Numbered from the stretch's first letter, positions 36,864 to 46,047 are shown. The stretch: DNA of 64,000 nt from Planctomycetota bacterium (GCA_029250885.1 JAQXEK010000014.1:62001-126000), one strand, 5' to 3'. The notes: a model not told the origin generated them from the sequence alone. Numbers and translations: made by a program.

Positions 36864-37154
36864 CTAAGACTTGGCCGGAGTCATCTCGGGAAGGATGCTC
36901 AGGACCTGCGCGTGGGGACGCGGGATCACGTGCACCGAGACCAGCTCGCCCACGCGGCGGGCCGCAGCGGCGCCGGCATCCGTAGCCGCCTTTACAGCGC
37001 CGACCTCGCCACTCACGTACATGGTCACCAGACCAGCAGTAGCCTTCTCTTTGCCAAACAGTTCGACCTTAGCGGCCTTCACCATGGCGTCAGCGGCCTC
37101 GATCGATCCGACGAGACCCTTGGTCTCAATCATGCCCAGAGCTTTGTGTTGCAC
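36864..37154 (-). CDS. BMC-H shell protein 1
   Basis: 96 residues from a GTG start (37152-37154). The BMC core is [53 protein letters not shown]. The pore-region sequence is KATAG. It is first in the operon, so it should be the most abundant shell tile. A GAGG ribosome-binding-like sequence lies about 15 bases upstream. A candidate promoter is at 37215-37242. It is a paralogue of the BMC-H at 34561, and the pair flank the aldehyde dehydrogenase. Confidence 0.96.
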   Translation of the reverse strand: MQHKALGMIETKGLVGSIEAADAMVKAAKVELFGKEKATAGLVTMYVSGEVGAVKAATDAGAAAARRVGELVSVHVIPRPHAQVLSILPEMTPAKS

Positions 37155-37214
37155 GTTTCTATTCGCCTCGTTGAGGAGGGTCCAATAATGGGGGAAATGG
37201 GTTAGAAGCGAAGC

Positions 37215-37242
37215 AGTATAGCCTCTGCCCCCACCACCACAA
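37215..37242 (-). promoter_or_regulatory. Candidate sigma-70-type promoter of the microcompartment operon
   Basis: On the minus strand TTGTGG (complement of 37237-37242), a 16-base spacer and TATACT (complement of 37215-37220). This lies about 60 bases before the first BMC-H start codon. The -10 matches well and the -35 only partly. Confidence 0.4.
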
Positions 37243-37370
37243 CCTCAGAACGGCCCCAAAGCCGCTGAGTGTGCAAATGGAATGCACTTAGAGTAACTAT
37301 AATGGAGACATAGACGCCTGCAGCCTTCTGGAATCCAAAAGCCCTTGCGCCCGGATCCCCCCCCACCGGC

Positions 37371-37423
37371 AAAAGGCTGGCCCTCCCCATGCCTGGGACC
37401 AACGCGGGCGACCGAGGCCAGCC
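37371..37423 (-). terminator. Possible terminator of the mre operon
   Basis: On the minus strand GGCTGGCC (37416-37423) and GGCCAGCC (37375-37382) form a perfect 8-bp stem around a 33-base, itself GC-rich loop, followed by TTTT (complement of 37371-37374). It lies about 190 bases after the rodA stop; the loop is longer than usual. Confidence 0.4.
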
Positions 37424-37614
37424 CCTTGACCTTCCCCTAGGCGGCAGCGCCGGGTACTTTTAGGCTCAGCCTCCCCTTAAAAAATCTGTAGCAAGTCCAA
37501 CCCAACCGGCGAGCAAGCAGCTCACACAAAAAGTCGATGCCTTGTGCAAGCTACCCGGATGCGGCGGTTGAGCTCGGGCACTCGACGTCGATTTTCGCCC
37601 TGACGCCGGATCAC

Positions 37615-38829
37615 CTACCGAAACGCGTCCGCGTCCAGGGCGGCGACTCTGCGGGCAGATAGCCCGAGCGCAACGCCTAGGGCGCCAAAGCTGGCGATCA
37701 TGGACGAGCCGCCGGTAGAGAATAGGGGCAGGGTGAGGCCGGTCATGGGAAGCAGGCCTGTGTTGACTCCGATGTGGATAAAGAAGTGGGCTCCAAAGTA
37801 CAACCCGACTCCGCCGACGACGAGCCGGCTGAAGCGGTCCCGGAGCTCGCCGGCTCCGCGCAGAAGCAGCATGGCGAAGAGCGCATAGGCCAGCAGCACT
37901 GCGCTGGAGTTGACGAAGCCTAGCTCTTCGGCGACCACGGACCAGATCGAGTCCGACTCCTTGGCGGGCAGGTGGCCGGCGGTGTTGGCAATGCCCTGGC
38001 CGATCCCGCTGCCATCCATGCCGCCGTTACCGATGGTCGTGCGGGCGTGGTAGGTGTGGAAGGCGGCGGCATTGCGCTCGCCAATCAAAACATCGGGATC
38101 GAAGGCCCGGGCCCAGGTGTCGATGCGGCGCAGCTGGTAGTCCTTGACCAGGCCCGCTTGCCAGGAGACGAAGCCCAGGGCGCCCGCGGCCAAGCACAGG
38201 CCGATGATGATGCGGGCCCGGGCGCCGGCTAGGTAGAACATGCCCAGGGTCACGGGCACGATCGTGAGGGACGTGCCCAGGTCGGGCTGCTTCATAATCA
38301 TCGCCATAGGCACAAGAGCGATCAAGGAAGGCAAGATCCAGCTCGTAAAGGTCTGTAGGCGATTGCGGTACAGCGCCTTGGCAAGGGCGAGCACCAGGGC
38401 GATCTTCATCAGCTCGGAGGGCTGCAGGTTGAACCCGATGGGCGTGCTCAACCATCGCTTGGCATTGTTCAGCTCGATGCCGATGACGGGCACTAAGAGC
38501 AGCAAGAAGATGCCCGCGCCATAGATCAAGTACGACTGCTTTCGCAGCCAGACCGGGCGCATGTAGAGTCCCGCCAGGAAGACCGGTGTGCTGATGGTCA
38601 CGATCTTCAAGTGGCTGCGGAAGGGCGAACCGGCGGAAAGGTCCATGCGGCCGTAGTCCAGGTTCGCATCGAAGCAAGCCTTCACGAACATCAGGCCCGT
38701 GCCCAACAGGAACGCGGCTAGACCGAACACGATCCAGTCGAAGCGCGCCCAAGAGATGTCCGGCAGCAGCCAAGATGAGCTTCGGCTTCTGCCGCGACTG
38801 CGGTACTCAAAGTCGTGGCCGCGTCTCAA
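37615..38829 (-). CDS. rodA: Peptidoglycan glycosyltransferase RodA
   Basis: A SEDS-family glycosyltransferase that polymerises lipid II in the elongasome. About 404 residues with roughly ten transmembrane helices. The conserved LNNAKRWLSTPIGFNLQPSELMK motif region, KQPDLGTSLTI and the C-terminal FFIHIGVNTGLLPMTGLTLP segment identify it. The open frame extends to 38892, but a TTG at 38827-38829 overlaps the mrdA TGA (TTGA) and gives the more natural start. It is the last gene of mreC-mreD-mrdA-rodA and partners the PBP2 encoded just upstream. Confidence 0.95.
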   Translation of the reverse strand: MRRGHDFEYRSRGRSRSSSWLLPDISWARFDWIVFGLAAFLLGTGLMFVKACFDANLDYGRMDLSAGSPFRSHLKIVTISTPVFLAGLYMRPVWLRKQSYLIYGAGIFLLLLVPVIGIELNNAKRWLSTPIGFNLQPSELMKIALVLALAKALYRNRLQTFTSWILPSLIALVPMAMIMKQPDLGTSLTIVPVTLGMFYLAGARARIIIGLCLAAGALGFVSWQAGLVKDYQLRRIDTWARAFDPDVLIGERNAAAFHTYHARTTIGNGGMDGSGIGQGIANTAGHLPAKESDSIWSVVAEELGFVNSSAVLLAYALFAMLLLRGAGELRDRFSRLVVGGVGLYFGAHFFIHIGVNTGLLPMTGLTLPLFSTGGSSMIASFGALGVALGLSARRVAALDADAFR

Positions 38830-41800
38830 TCGGGCACCGGGGGGCCGGGGACGAAGTCCAGGTCTAGATCCACACCCTCGGCATAAAGCCATTGGCGGAA
38901 CTCGGGGCGCACTAGGAACTGGCGCGCTAGGTAGGTGGACGAGTAGTGGGACGTGGCCATGGTGTCGCGCACAAAGAACACGAAAACGGCCTTGGGATCT
39001 TCCACGGGGGTCCAGCCCATCACCCAGGTGTGCTTGCGAACCTTGCCTTCACCGGCGGTCAGGTCGGCGCTGCCGGTCTTCATGGCAACGTCAAAGCCCA
39101 GGTCACCGAAGGACAAGGCGTGGCTGCCGCTACCAGCGGGCAGGGACGCGACGCCGGCCATAGCATCACGGATGATGCCTAGGTTGCCCTCGGAGAATGG
39201 CAGGGGCTCAGGGGCCGGTCCATACAGCGGCCGCTCCTCCCCCATCGCGCCGATGCGGTCCACAATGCGCACGCTGGGCAGGCTTCCCGTGGCGAGCCCG
39301 GCCGTGGCCCGGGCGAGCTGCACCGGAGTCGCCTGGACCACCGACAGACCGTTCGCCGCTCGCATGCGATCCTTCAGGGCCATGCGGCTAGTCCCAGGCG
39401 GCGAGTCGCGATCGAACAGCGCGGGAAATGAGTGCTCGACGATGCCACTGGTGCCCTCGGGCGCAATGCCGGTGTCTTCGCCAAAGCCGAAGGCATCCGC
39501 GAGGCCTTGGAAGTCCCAGGTCTCCAAAGACTCGCCCACGTGCGCAAAGAACACGTTGCAGGAGACATGGATTGCACTGTAGAGGTCGATTGGCACGTCC
39601 ACACCAAAGCCCTTATCCTGGTGCCCATAGCCCGAATGGCAATGCACGCCCTTGTAGCCGCCCATCTGGCTACCCGGCTCATTGGGGTCCGGGTGGCAGA
39701 GGTGAGTGTCCTCGGGAAGCAGCTTGCCCTTCTCCAGGGCCCAGAGTGCGGCGAAGGGCTTGAAGGTCGAGCCCGGCGGCTTGAAGTCCACCATGGTCAG
39801 GCAGCGCTCGACCGAGGGCCGCAGCTCCGACACGCGTGAACTCCAGGGCGCAGGGCCCGAAGCCGCCACGACTAGGTCACCGTTGGGCCGCATGATCACG
39901 ATCGCGCCCTCGGGATCCGCCAGCCAGTCCTCGTCGATCTTGCCCGCAGTACCGGGAATGTCCGGGTACTCCAGCACCTCCTCCGCCACAAACTGCAGCT
40001 CGCTGTGCAGGGTCAGGCCCAAGTCTTGCCCGTGGATCACATTGCGCAGATTCGTGGTCTCCGCCTGTTTGCCCGCGGCCGACTCCTGCAACCCGACGCG
40101 CTCGCGGTAGCCATTGATCCCGCGCAGATAACGGTTGAAGCTGCCCTCGATGCCCGATGCGCCACGGGTCTCGCTGGCGGTCTCGACCATAGCGATTAGC
40201 TCGCACAGCTCGATCTTCTCGGCCTCGCTCGGCTTGCCCTTCGCGCGCAGCTCGGCAAGTCGCTTCACCTCCGTCCGCTGCCTCTGGGCGCGCTCGGCAT
40301 CCAGAACGACCGTGCTACCGAGCAGGGCTTCCCCGGGTAGCGACGCCTCGCCGGTGCGCAATACCGCCACGCGCTCGCGGGCGTCCTGCACGTGGAATCC
40401 CGGGAAGCGATCGGGATAGCGCGTCATCAGCTGCACGACCTCGTAGGCCGGCCAGCTAGCCTTCTCCGCCACGTCGTCGGGTTCCAACAGCCGGTTCTCG
40501 CGCATGCCGTAGTCGCGCAAAATAAATCGCGCGCGGTCGGCAGCGCGATCCAGGGAATCTTCGTTAAAGCGCAGCCCACCGCCGGACGTCAGCTCGGTGG
40601 AATCCGCTGATGTGCGGGCATCGGTCAGGACCCCGGCCACGAGCTGTTGGAACGAAGCCTCCCAGGAATCGCAAACCTCGCTCGCCAGCTCCAACAGGAT
40701 ATCGCGGCTGCGGTAGTCTGCCAGCTTTGGGTCCAGGTGATGGGTCCAGCGAGCGGCGCGGGTCGTGGCCTTGCCGCTGCGGGCCGCTTCGGTTAGGCGC
40801 GCCTCGACGTCGAGCCAGGACTGGCTGCCCTTGGGAGCCGGGCCTCTGGCGGCCACCATGCGGCTGCCGTCAAAGGGTACGGGGCCAGGGCTTGTGCCTT
40901 CGGTCGGCTGGGCGTACTTGGTCCAGGGCAGGCGCGGGTCGCCGGGGCGCGGTGCGCCGGGTACCTCAGCCATAAAGATCGTGCGCAGGTCGCCGAAGAT
41001 CGCCAGGCCCGCGCGCTGGTCCAAGGGCGCGGGCTGGCCGTCCAGAGCCTGGGCGAGGTCGGGATCCTGGTACCACATCGTGGAGAAGAGTCCACAGGCG
41101 CGCTCTACCGTTGGCGCGGGGCCCCCGCTCTGGCGTAGCTCGGCCAAGAGCCGCGGTAGAGCGTAGCTGCCGCGCCAGCCGCCCAGCCAAGAGTCCCGGG
41201 TGTTCTTCGCCCAGGTCTCTAGTCGCGCGCGATCCCAGCGCATAAAGAGGGCGATCCAGTCCAGCTCAAAGCTCTCCAAAAGCGTATTCGCATCTAGCCG
41301 GCCGGGGGTGAAGTGGGCGGCCTCCTCGAACAGCTTGCGCGCGGCCGCGTTCTCGATCGAGCGGCGCCAGATCTCCAGGTCCGCCACCATCTTAATGCAC
41401 GGCCGGTCCCCAGGATCTGCCACATATCCCATGCGCGTCGCGAGGGTGTCTAGGTCGGACAGGGACGAGGTTACGAACGCGCGCAGCTCGCGTAGCTCGG
41501 TCTGCTCGTTTATCTTTTGGGGCTGACTTGAGTCGACGGCGTTCGCGGCCTTGCGGTCGCGACTGCGGCTGCCCCCGCGCAGCTCGGCGACAAGCTGCAG
41601 GTAGGACTTCTCCACCCGGTTCTGATCCTCGTGGGCGCGCAGCAGCGCCTTGGTCTCTGTCTTCGTCAGCCGCAGCAGCCGGCCGATGTAGAAGCCCAGG
41701 TCGCCGGCGCGGCCGACCAGGTCCATGGAGGCGCGCTGCTGGTCATCCGCGGCCAGCGCCAAGGTTCGCGGTGTGCCATCGGGAGTCATGCTCTTGGGCA

Positions 41801-42224
41801 GGCCGATAAGGGGCAGTTCGAAGCCCTGGCCCTGGCGCATGCGGTACAGGTCGCCCGGGGTGAGCTGCACCAGGGCGCTGGCCCAGTCCTGGGCAAACTC
41901 CAGGGTGGTCACCAAGGAGACGGGCTCCAGCAGGGCGACGGATGCGGCGTGGGTCACGATGCCGACCGGGTGGCCGCGCCGAAAGTCGCGATAAGAGAAG
42001 GTCACGTGGTAGGCCTCGCGGTCCTCCACGAGGGTGCGATCCATGGCGCCGCGGATGGAGCCGCGGGTGTAGGGCAAGAGCTCGCCCGAGCGTTCGAGGC
42101 GCGCAGCCTCTTCGCTCCAGATCCCGTGCTCGTCGACCTGGACCTGGGACTGGCGCATGATCAACGCCACGGCGCCGGCGGCGATCAGCAGCATCGGAGC
42201 AGTCGTTCGGCGAGCGCCAATCAT
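38826..42224 (-). CDS. mrdA: Penicillin-binding protein 2, unusually long
   Basis: 1132 residues from the ATG at 42222-42224, which overlaps the mreD stop (ATGA); the longer frame to 42266 is not favoured. It has a membrane anchor near the N-terminus. The transpeptidase domain is C-terminal with all three motifs: STFK (Ser at about 819), SCN (about 888) and KTG (about 1049). In E. coli PBP2 the Ser is near residue 330, so this protein has about 490 extra residues ahead of the catalytic domain. The insertion is charged, helical-looking and lacks an identified domain. It acts with RodA as the elongasome polymerase/cross-linker. Confidence 0.92.
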   Translation of the reverse strand: MIGARRTTAPMLLIAAGAVALIMRQSQVQVDEHGIWSEEAARLERSGELLPYTRGSIRGAMDRTLVEDREAYHVTFSYRDFRRGHPVGIVTHAASVALLEPVSLVTTLEFAQDWASALVQLTPGDLYRMRQGQGFELPLIGLPKSMTPDGTPRTLALAADDQQRASMDLVGRAGDLGFYIGRLLRLTKTETKALLRAHEDQNRVEKSYLQLVAELRGGSRSRDRKAANAVDSSQPQKINEQTELRELRAFVTSSLSDLDTLATRMGYVADPGDRPCIKMVADLEIWRRSIENAAARKLFEEAAHFTPGRLDANTLLESFELDWIALFMRWDRARLETWAKNTRDSWLGGWRGSYALPRLLAELRQSGGPAPTVERACGLFSTMWYQDPDLAQALDGQPAPLDQRAGLAIFGDLRTIFMAEVPGAPRPGDPRLPWTKYAQPTEGTSPGPVPFDGSRMVAARGPAPKGSQSWLDVEARLTEAARSGKATTRAARWTHHLDPKLADYRSRDILLELASEVCDSWEASFQQLVAGVLTDARTSADSTELTSGGGLRFNEDSLDRAADRARFILRDYGMRENRLLEPDDVAEKASWPAYEVVQLMTRYPDRFPGFHVQDARERVAVLRTGEASLPGEALLGSTVVLDAERAQRQRTEVKRLAELRAKGKPSEAEKIELCELIAMVETASETRGASGIEGSFNRYLRGINGYRERVGLQESAAGKQAETTNLRNVIHGQDLGLTLHSELQFVAEEVLEYPDIPGTAGKIDEDWLADPEGAIVIMRPNGDLVVAASGPAPWSSRVSELRPSVERCLTMVDFKPPGSTFKPFAALWALEKGKLLPEDTHLCHPDPNEPGSQMGGYKGVHCHSGYGHQDKGFGVDVPIDLYSAIHVSCNVFFAHVGESLETWDFQGLADAFGFGEDTGIAPEGTSGIVEHSFPALFDRDSPPGTSRMALKDRMRAANGLSVVQATPVQLARATAGLATGSLPSVRIVDRIGAMGEERPLYGPAPEPLPFSEGNLGIIRDAMAGVASLPAGSGSHALSFGDLGFDVAMKTGSADLTAGEGKVRKHTWVMGWTPVEDPKAVFVFFVRDTMATSHYSSTYLARQFLVRPEFRQWLYAEGVDLDLDFVPGPPVPD

Positions 42225-42772
42225 CGGCGCCTCCAGAGCGGGCCCAGACCCGGCAGGCCAAGGCACAGGGGCATCACGATAGGAGCCAGGGCCGAGGCCA
42301 GCAGCGCGCCGCGCCAGGCCCCGTCATCGAGCCAGGAGACCCCGTCCGTACTGCCCTTGAGCTCCGGCAGGTTCGACTCGCGGACTAAGTGCCACCAGGC
42401 AAGCAGCATCAGGGACGCGACACCTACGACAAGGATGCGAATCAGGGGACGCTCGACATCGATGCCGCGGCGCAGGGCGTTCTGCCAGAACAGAACGGCG
42501 ATCAGGCCGGCGAGAATCGGCCCCACGGCTTGCACGCTGAAGGCGACGCGGGCGATGAGAGTGACCAGCACCAAGCCCCCAAAGCCCGGGGGCGACTTCG
42601 ACGTGGCTAGGTCCTTGCGCCCAAGACGCGCGGCCACGGCCAAGAACAGGAGCAGCCCCAGGTCTGGCGCCCAGCGCGGCGACATCAGACCGCTGGCGAG
42701 GAAGCCCGTCAGGGCCTGGGCCCAGGCGCTCCAAAAGAGCAGCATGAGCCAGCTTAGGCGGGTGCCGCTCAC
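42221..42772 (-). CDS. mreD: Rod-shape-determining membrane protein MreD
   Basis: About 183 residues with several transmembrane helices (WLMLLFWSAWAQALTGFLAS, LVLVTLIARVAFSVQAVG, ILVVGVASLMLLAWWHLV). Sequence similarity to MreD is weak, as usual for this family; the assignment rests on size, topology and location between mreC and mrdA. The GTG at 42770-42772 overlaps the mreC TGA (GTGA). The longer frame to 43024 lies inside mreC in another frame and has no membrane character at its start. Confidence 0.8.
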   Translation of the reverse strand: MSGTRLSWLMLLFWSAWAQALTGFLASGLMSPRWAPDLGLLLFLAVAARLGRKDLATSKSPPGFGGLVLVTLIARVAFSVQAVGPILAGLIAVLFWQNALRRGIDVERPLIRILVVGVASLMLLAWWHLVRESNLPELKGSTDGVSWLDDGAWRGALLASALAPIVMPLCLGLPGLGPLWRRR

Positions 42773-44190
42773 TGGCTCTTGCCCCCCGGCGACATGACCC
42801 GGACAAAGAGCCGCGACGGCTGGGATCCCGCCGTGCTGTCCGTGACCAAGATCTCGTGGGTGCCGCTGCCCAAGGGGAGCCATGCTTGGCCTAAGTAGAG
42901 TCCCGCCGGAATACCCGCTATGCCCGTGCCCGTGTACAGCACCGCGTGGACCTCGCCCTTGTTCCTCTCCTCCCCCGTCTCGTCCAAATTCAAAAGCCCG
43001 TCTAAGCGCACCGACGTGTACCACTCGAAGGCCACCACTCCCTCGCCACGTGCACCCAGACTCACAAGCTTGCCAAGCACCTTGGACTCGCCACGGCGCT
43101 CGCCGGCGTCGATGCGACCGACGGCCTTAATCGTCATACCAGGCTCGGCAATGCCCATGATCCGGGAGCTCAGCAGAGACGGCGGCCGCAGGGTGTCCAC
43201 CTTCCCGACCAAGCGCGAAGCGGAGATCACAGCTGCCCCAGGCTTTACCCCATGCAGGCTGCCCTTCCCCAGGACGAATCCCGTGCGCCCCGCCTCGGGA
43301 TCCCCGTGGGAGAGCAGGCTAGCCCCAAGCCACTTTCCATCCCGCAGGCTGCTCGGACTGACCTCAAGGGCCTCGCGCTGAATATCCTCGGGCAACACAA
43401 CGACAAGATGAAATAGCCCCGAGTCGAAGTTGCGCAGGGGCTCCACCGACCAGGGCCCGTCTTCGCCCTGGAGCGCGGTCAGGCTACCCAACAAGAAGCC
43501 ATCCGCCAGCCCCGTGGCGTTGTCCTCGAACAGGTTCGGCTCCTTCACGTGGACCATGCCCGGCCGAAAGCGCCGCTCGCTGGGGTTGTGGACCGCCAGG
43601 TGTTCGAGCTTTCCCTTTACGCGGTCGAGCCCACCCACGATCAAGTCGAGCGGCGCGGAGCGAAAGCCCGTCTCTTCACCCACGAAGGGCACCACCGTAG
43701 CCCCCACAAAGAAGTCGGCACCAGTGACGAGCTCTACTAGCAAGGTATCTCGCTCCCAATCCAAAGACGCGACCCGGCCCACATAGGCCGCGCCGTGGAC
43801 CACCGGAAATCCCGGCTCGATCCCAGTCAGGTCGTCCACCTCGAGGTAGAGCAAGTCTTGGCGCTTCCACACGCGCCCGCTCACCCGCCCCGGAATGAAC
43901 TGGCGCCCCTCCAAGAGCGCCTTCGAAATGGGCATCGCCTCGGCCAAAAGCTCGGCGCCAATGCTCAGCCCAAGGTCCTCATCTGCCTGCTGTTCGGCCT
44001 GCAGTCGTTCGTTCCGCTCTTGATAGGCGCTCGCCCTCAACCAGCCCAAGGGTGACGCCAAGATCGCCACAACCCGAGCCGGGCTAACCAAAAGATTCAG
44101 GGCGCGATCCACCTGGGGAATGGGTCGGATTGACGCGACGATAAGGAATCCAAGCAGGATCCCGGCGGTGGTGTTTGGTGAGGCCTTCAA
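42769..44190 (-). CDS. mreC: Rod-shape-determining protein MreC, divergent
   Basis: 473 residues with a single N-terminal transmembrane helix (ILLGFLIVASIRPIP), a coiled-coil stretch (ASAYQERNERLQAEQQADED) and two beta-barrel-like domains (YLEVDDLTGIEPGFPVVHGA, GRVASLDWERDTLLVELVTG, GFVLGKGSLHGVKPGAAVIS). This is the MreC plan, longer than the usual about 280-350 residues. Stops lie immediately upstream in frame and no ATG or GTG follows nearby, so TTG at 44188-44190 is the only reasonable start. It links MreB to PBP2/RodA. It is 266 bases downstream of mreB. Confidence 0.85.
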   Translation of the reverse strand: MKASPNTTAGILLGFLIVASIRPIPQVDRALNLLVSPARVVAILASPLGWLRASAYQERNERLQAEQQADEDLGLSIGAELLAEAMPISKALLEGRQFIPGRVSGRVWKRQDLLYLEVDDLTGIEPGFPVVHGAAYVGRVASLDWERDTLLVELVTGADFFVGATVVPFVGEETGFRSAPLDLIVGGLDRVKGKLEHLAVHNPSERRFRPGMVHVKEPNLFEDNATGLADGFLLGSLTALQGEDGPWSVEPLRNFDSGLFHLVVVLPEDIQREALEVSPSSLRDGKWLGASLLSHGDPEAGRTGFVLGKGSLHGVKPGAAVISASRLVGKVDTLRPPSLLSSRIMGIAEPGMTIKAVGRIDAGERRGESKVLGKLVSLGARGEGVVAFEWYTSVRLDGLLNLDETGEERNKGEVHAVLYTGTGIAGIPAGLYLGQAWLPLGSGTHEILVTDSTAGSQPSRLFVRVMSPGGKSQ

Positions 44191-44456
44191 GTCCTTCGAT
44201 TATCACGCGAACCTGCTGCGCTCTCCAGAACAAAGAGCAAGAGGCGACCCTTCCAAACTGCGCGATGCGAAAGATGTCCCACGACAATAGACCGGTAACT
44301 AGGACGTACGGTTCGACTCACCCTCTCAAGTCACCCCAGATTCTCGATGCGAATCCACCGGCCCACTAGCTTCTCGCCGCCCTTGCCCGAGCATCGCCAA
44401 GCTCCTCTAGGGGCTAGCTATGCTGCCCCAGCTGCCCTAGTCGAGACTAGAGCTGC

Positions 44457-45518
44457 CTAGTCGTCGCTGGAGGCAAGCTCGCCGCCAAACAGGTCTAGGT
44501 TCTCTAGGTAGACCCCGGTTCCCCGGGCCACAGCCGTCAGAGGGTCAGCAGGCACGGAGGTCGGGACACCGATAAAGTCGGAGATAGCCTGGTCGATGCC
44601 GAACAGCAGCGCGCCGCCGCCGACCACCGTAATGCCCGAGTCTACGAGGTCAGCTGAGATCTCCGGAGGGGACTCTTCTAGCATGCGCCGGATCTCAGCG
44701 CAGATCAGTTTAACTGGCTCGGATAGGGCATCGCGAATCTCGATCGAGGTCACGGTGGCGCGACGAGGCAGACCGGTGATTGAGTCGCGGCCTTTTACGT
44801 CCATGGAGAGCTCTTGCTCCAGGGGCCAGGCGGAGCCGATCGTGGTCTTAATACGCTCGGCGCTCTGGTCGCCGATCAACAGGTTGTGCTCGAGACGCAT
44901 GTGCGTGACGATGGACATGTCCAGCTCGTCGCCACCTACGCGCAAGGAGGTCGCAACGACCTTGCCAGCCAGGGACAGCACGGCGATCTCGGTGGTGCCG
45001 CCGCCAATGTCGACGATCAGGGAACCCCGTGCTTCGGTCACGGGCAGGTCCACGCCGATCCCTGCCGCCATGGGCTCGTCGATCAAGTGGACCTTGCGCG
45101 CACCGGCGCGCTCGGCCGAGTGAATCACGGCGCGGCGCTCCACCGCGGTGATGCCTACAGGCACGGCGATCACAACCTGGGGCTTGACCCAAGCGCGGCC
45201 GTCATGGACCTTGGTGATGAAGTAGCGCAGCATCTTCTCGGTCACCTCGAAGTCCGCAATCACGCCGTGGCGCAGGGGACGGATAGCCTCGATGTTGCCC
45301 GGGGTCTTACCCAGCATGGCCTTGGCCGCATTACCCACGGCCATGCCATTGGCCAGCACTTCGTTGGTGCCGCGCTTCACCGCCACCACACTGGGCTCAT
45401 TCAGGACGATACCCCGCCCCTTGACGCAGACAAGTGTGTTTGCAGTACCCAAGTCGATCCCCATATCCAGGGAGAAGCGCCCCAGTAGGTTTTCGAGCGG
45501 TTTGATGAAATTGGACAT
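44457..45518 (-). CDS. mreB: Actin-like rod-shape protein MreB
   Basis: 353 residues with the actin-fold motifs: phosphate-1 MGIDLGTANTLV, the connect/phosphate-2 segment LIVDIGGGTTEIAVLSL, and the adenosine motif TVVGGGALLFGIDQAI. It polymerises on the membrane inner face and positions the elongasome. The ATG at 45516-45518 is standard and the length is normal. It is followed by mreC, mreD, mrdA and rodA on the same strand, with a 266-base gap before mreC, so mreB may be expressed both separately and with the rest. Confidence 0.98.
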   Translation of the reverse strand: MSNFIKPLENLLGRFSLDMGIDLGTANTLVCVKGRGIVLNEPSVVAVKRGTNEVLANGMAVGNAAKAMLGKTPGNIEAIRPLRHGVIADFEVTEKMLRYFITKVHDGRAWVKPQVVIAVPVGITAVERRAVIHSAERAGARKVHLIDEPMAAGIGVDLPVTEARGSLIVDIGGGTTEIAVLSLAGKVVATSLRVGGDELDMSIVTHMRLEHNLLIGDQSAERIKTTIGSAWPLEQELSMDVKGRDSITGLPRRATVTSIEIRDALSEPVKLICAEIRRMLEESPPEISADLVDSGITVVGGGALLFGIDQAISDFIGVPTSVPADPLTAVARGTGVYLENLDLFGGELASSDD

Positions 45519-45673
45519 GGTCGAGGGGGGCCCTAGTTTGGAGCGGACTGCTGGGTGGAAGATAACGGAGAGTCGCCTCGCCGCATCTTAGAGTTTAGCG
45601 AGTGCAGTTCTCTGCGCAAGCAGACAGAACCTAGGAACTCTCAATATGCCGCGAATGTGCTTAGATAGGGCGA

Positions 45674-45710
45674 AACGAAAGAAGGGCCGCGCCCATTTTG
45701 GACGCGACCC
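45674..45710 (-). terminator. Terminator after the small membrane protein gene
   Basis: Minus-strand stem 45700-45710 with 45684-45694 (11 bp including two G:U pairs, 5-base loop) followed by a T-rich run, 80-120 bases after the stop at 45794. It would separate the 45794-46905 genes from mreB. Confidence 0.55.
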
Positions 45711-45793
45711 CTTTGGTTCGTGGCTCGGCAAGACTCAGTCCCCGCGGCCCCCGGAGTCTCCGCGGGATGAGGTCCTTGCCTAACTCAGCCCGA

Positions 45794-46018
45794 CTACTTG
45801 GCCTGTGCGTACTTGTCCTTGAAGAACTGGCCCTCGCCGTAGCTCTTGCCCAGCTCGAAATCAACGAGCATGAAAGCGGTTACAAGGATGAGTGCAGTCA
45901 GGACAGCGATACCGGTCTCAAGACCGCCTTTGGGTGCCTCTTCGACAACTGCTGCCGCGGGCGCCTTACGGCGGGAAGTGGCTTTGCTTTTGGAAGAACG
46001 TGCTCGGCTATTTGCCAT
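45794..46018 (-). CDS. Small single-pass membrane protein of unknown function
   Basis: 74 residues: an N-terminal basic, Ser/Ala-rich cytoplasmic part (ANSRARSSKSKATSRRKAPA), a single transmembrane helix (TGIAVLTALILVTAFMLVDF) and a short tail. No family is recognised. It lies 29 bases downstream of the coiled-coil membrane protein on the same strand, so the two are probably co-translated partners. The clean start and composition, plus the following terminator, argue that it is real. Confidence 0.65.
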   Translation of the reverse strand: MANSRARSSKSKATSRRKAPAAAVVEEAPKGGLETGIAVLTALILVTAFMLVDFELGKSYGEGQFFKDKYAQAK

Positions 46019-46047
46019 GGGGTAACTCCTTTGGAGATGGGCCTAAC

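Larger units (their letters stand above)
37155..37614 (-). promoter_or_regulatory. Intergenic region upstream of the microcompartment operon
   Basis: 460 bases with no gene. From the mre side it holds a terminator-like long-loop repeat (37371-37423). Near the BMC gene it holds a promoter candidate (37215-37242). A second TATAGT-like hexamer occurs near 37298-37303 on the minus strand without a good -35. No riboswitch is recognised. Confidence 0.4.

Noticed and set aside
42773-43024. Longer N-terminus for mreD
   Set aside because: The extension overlaps mreC in a different frame; the GTGA overlap gives a better start.
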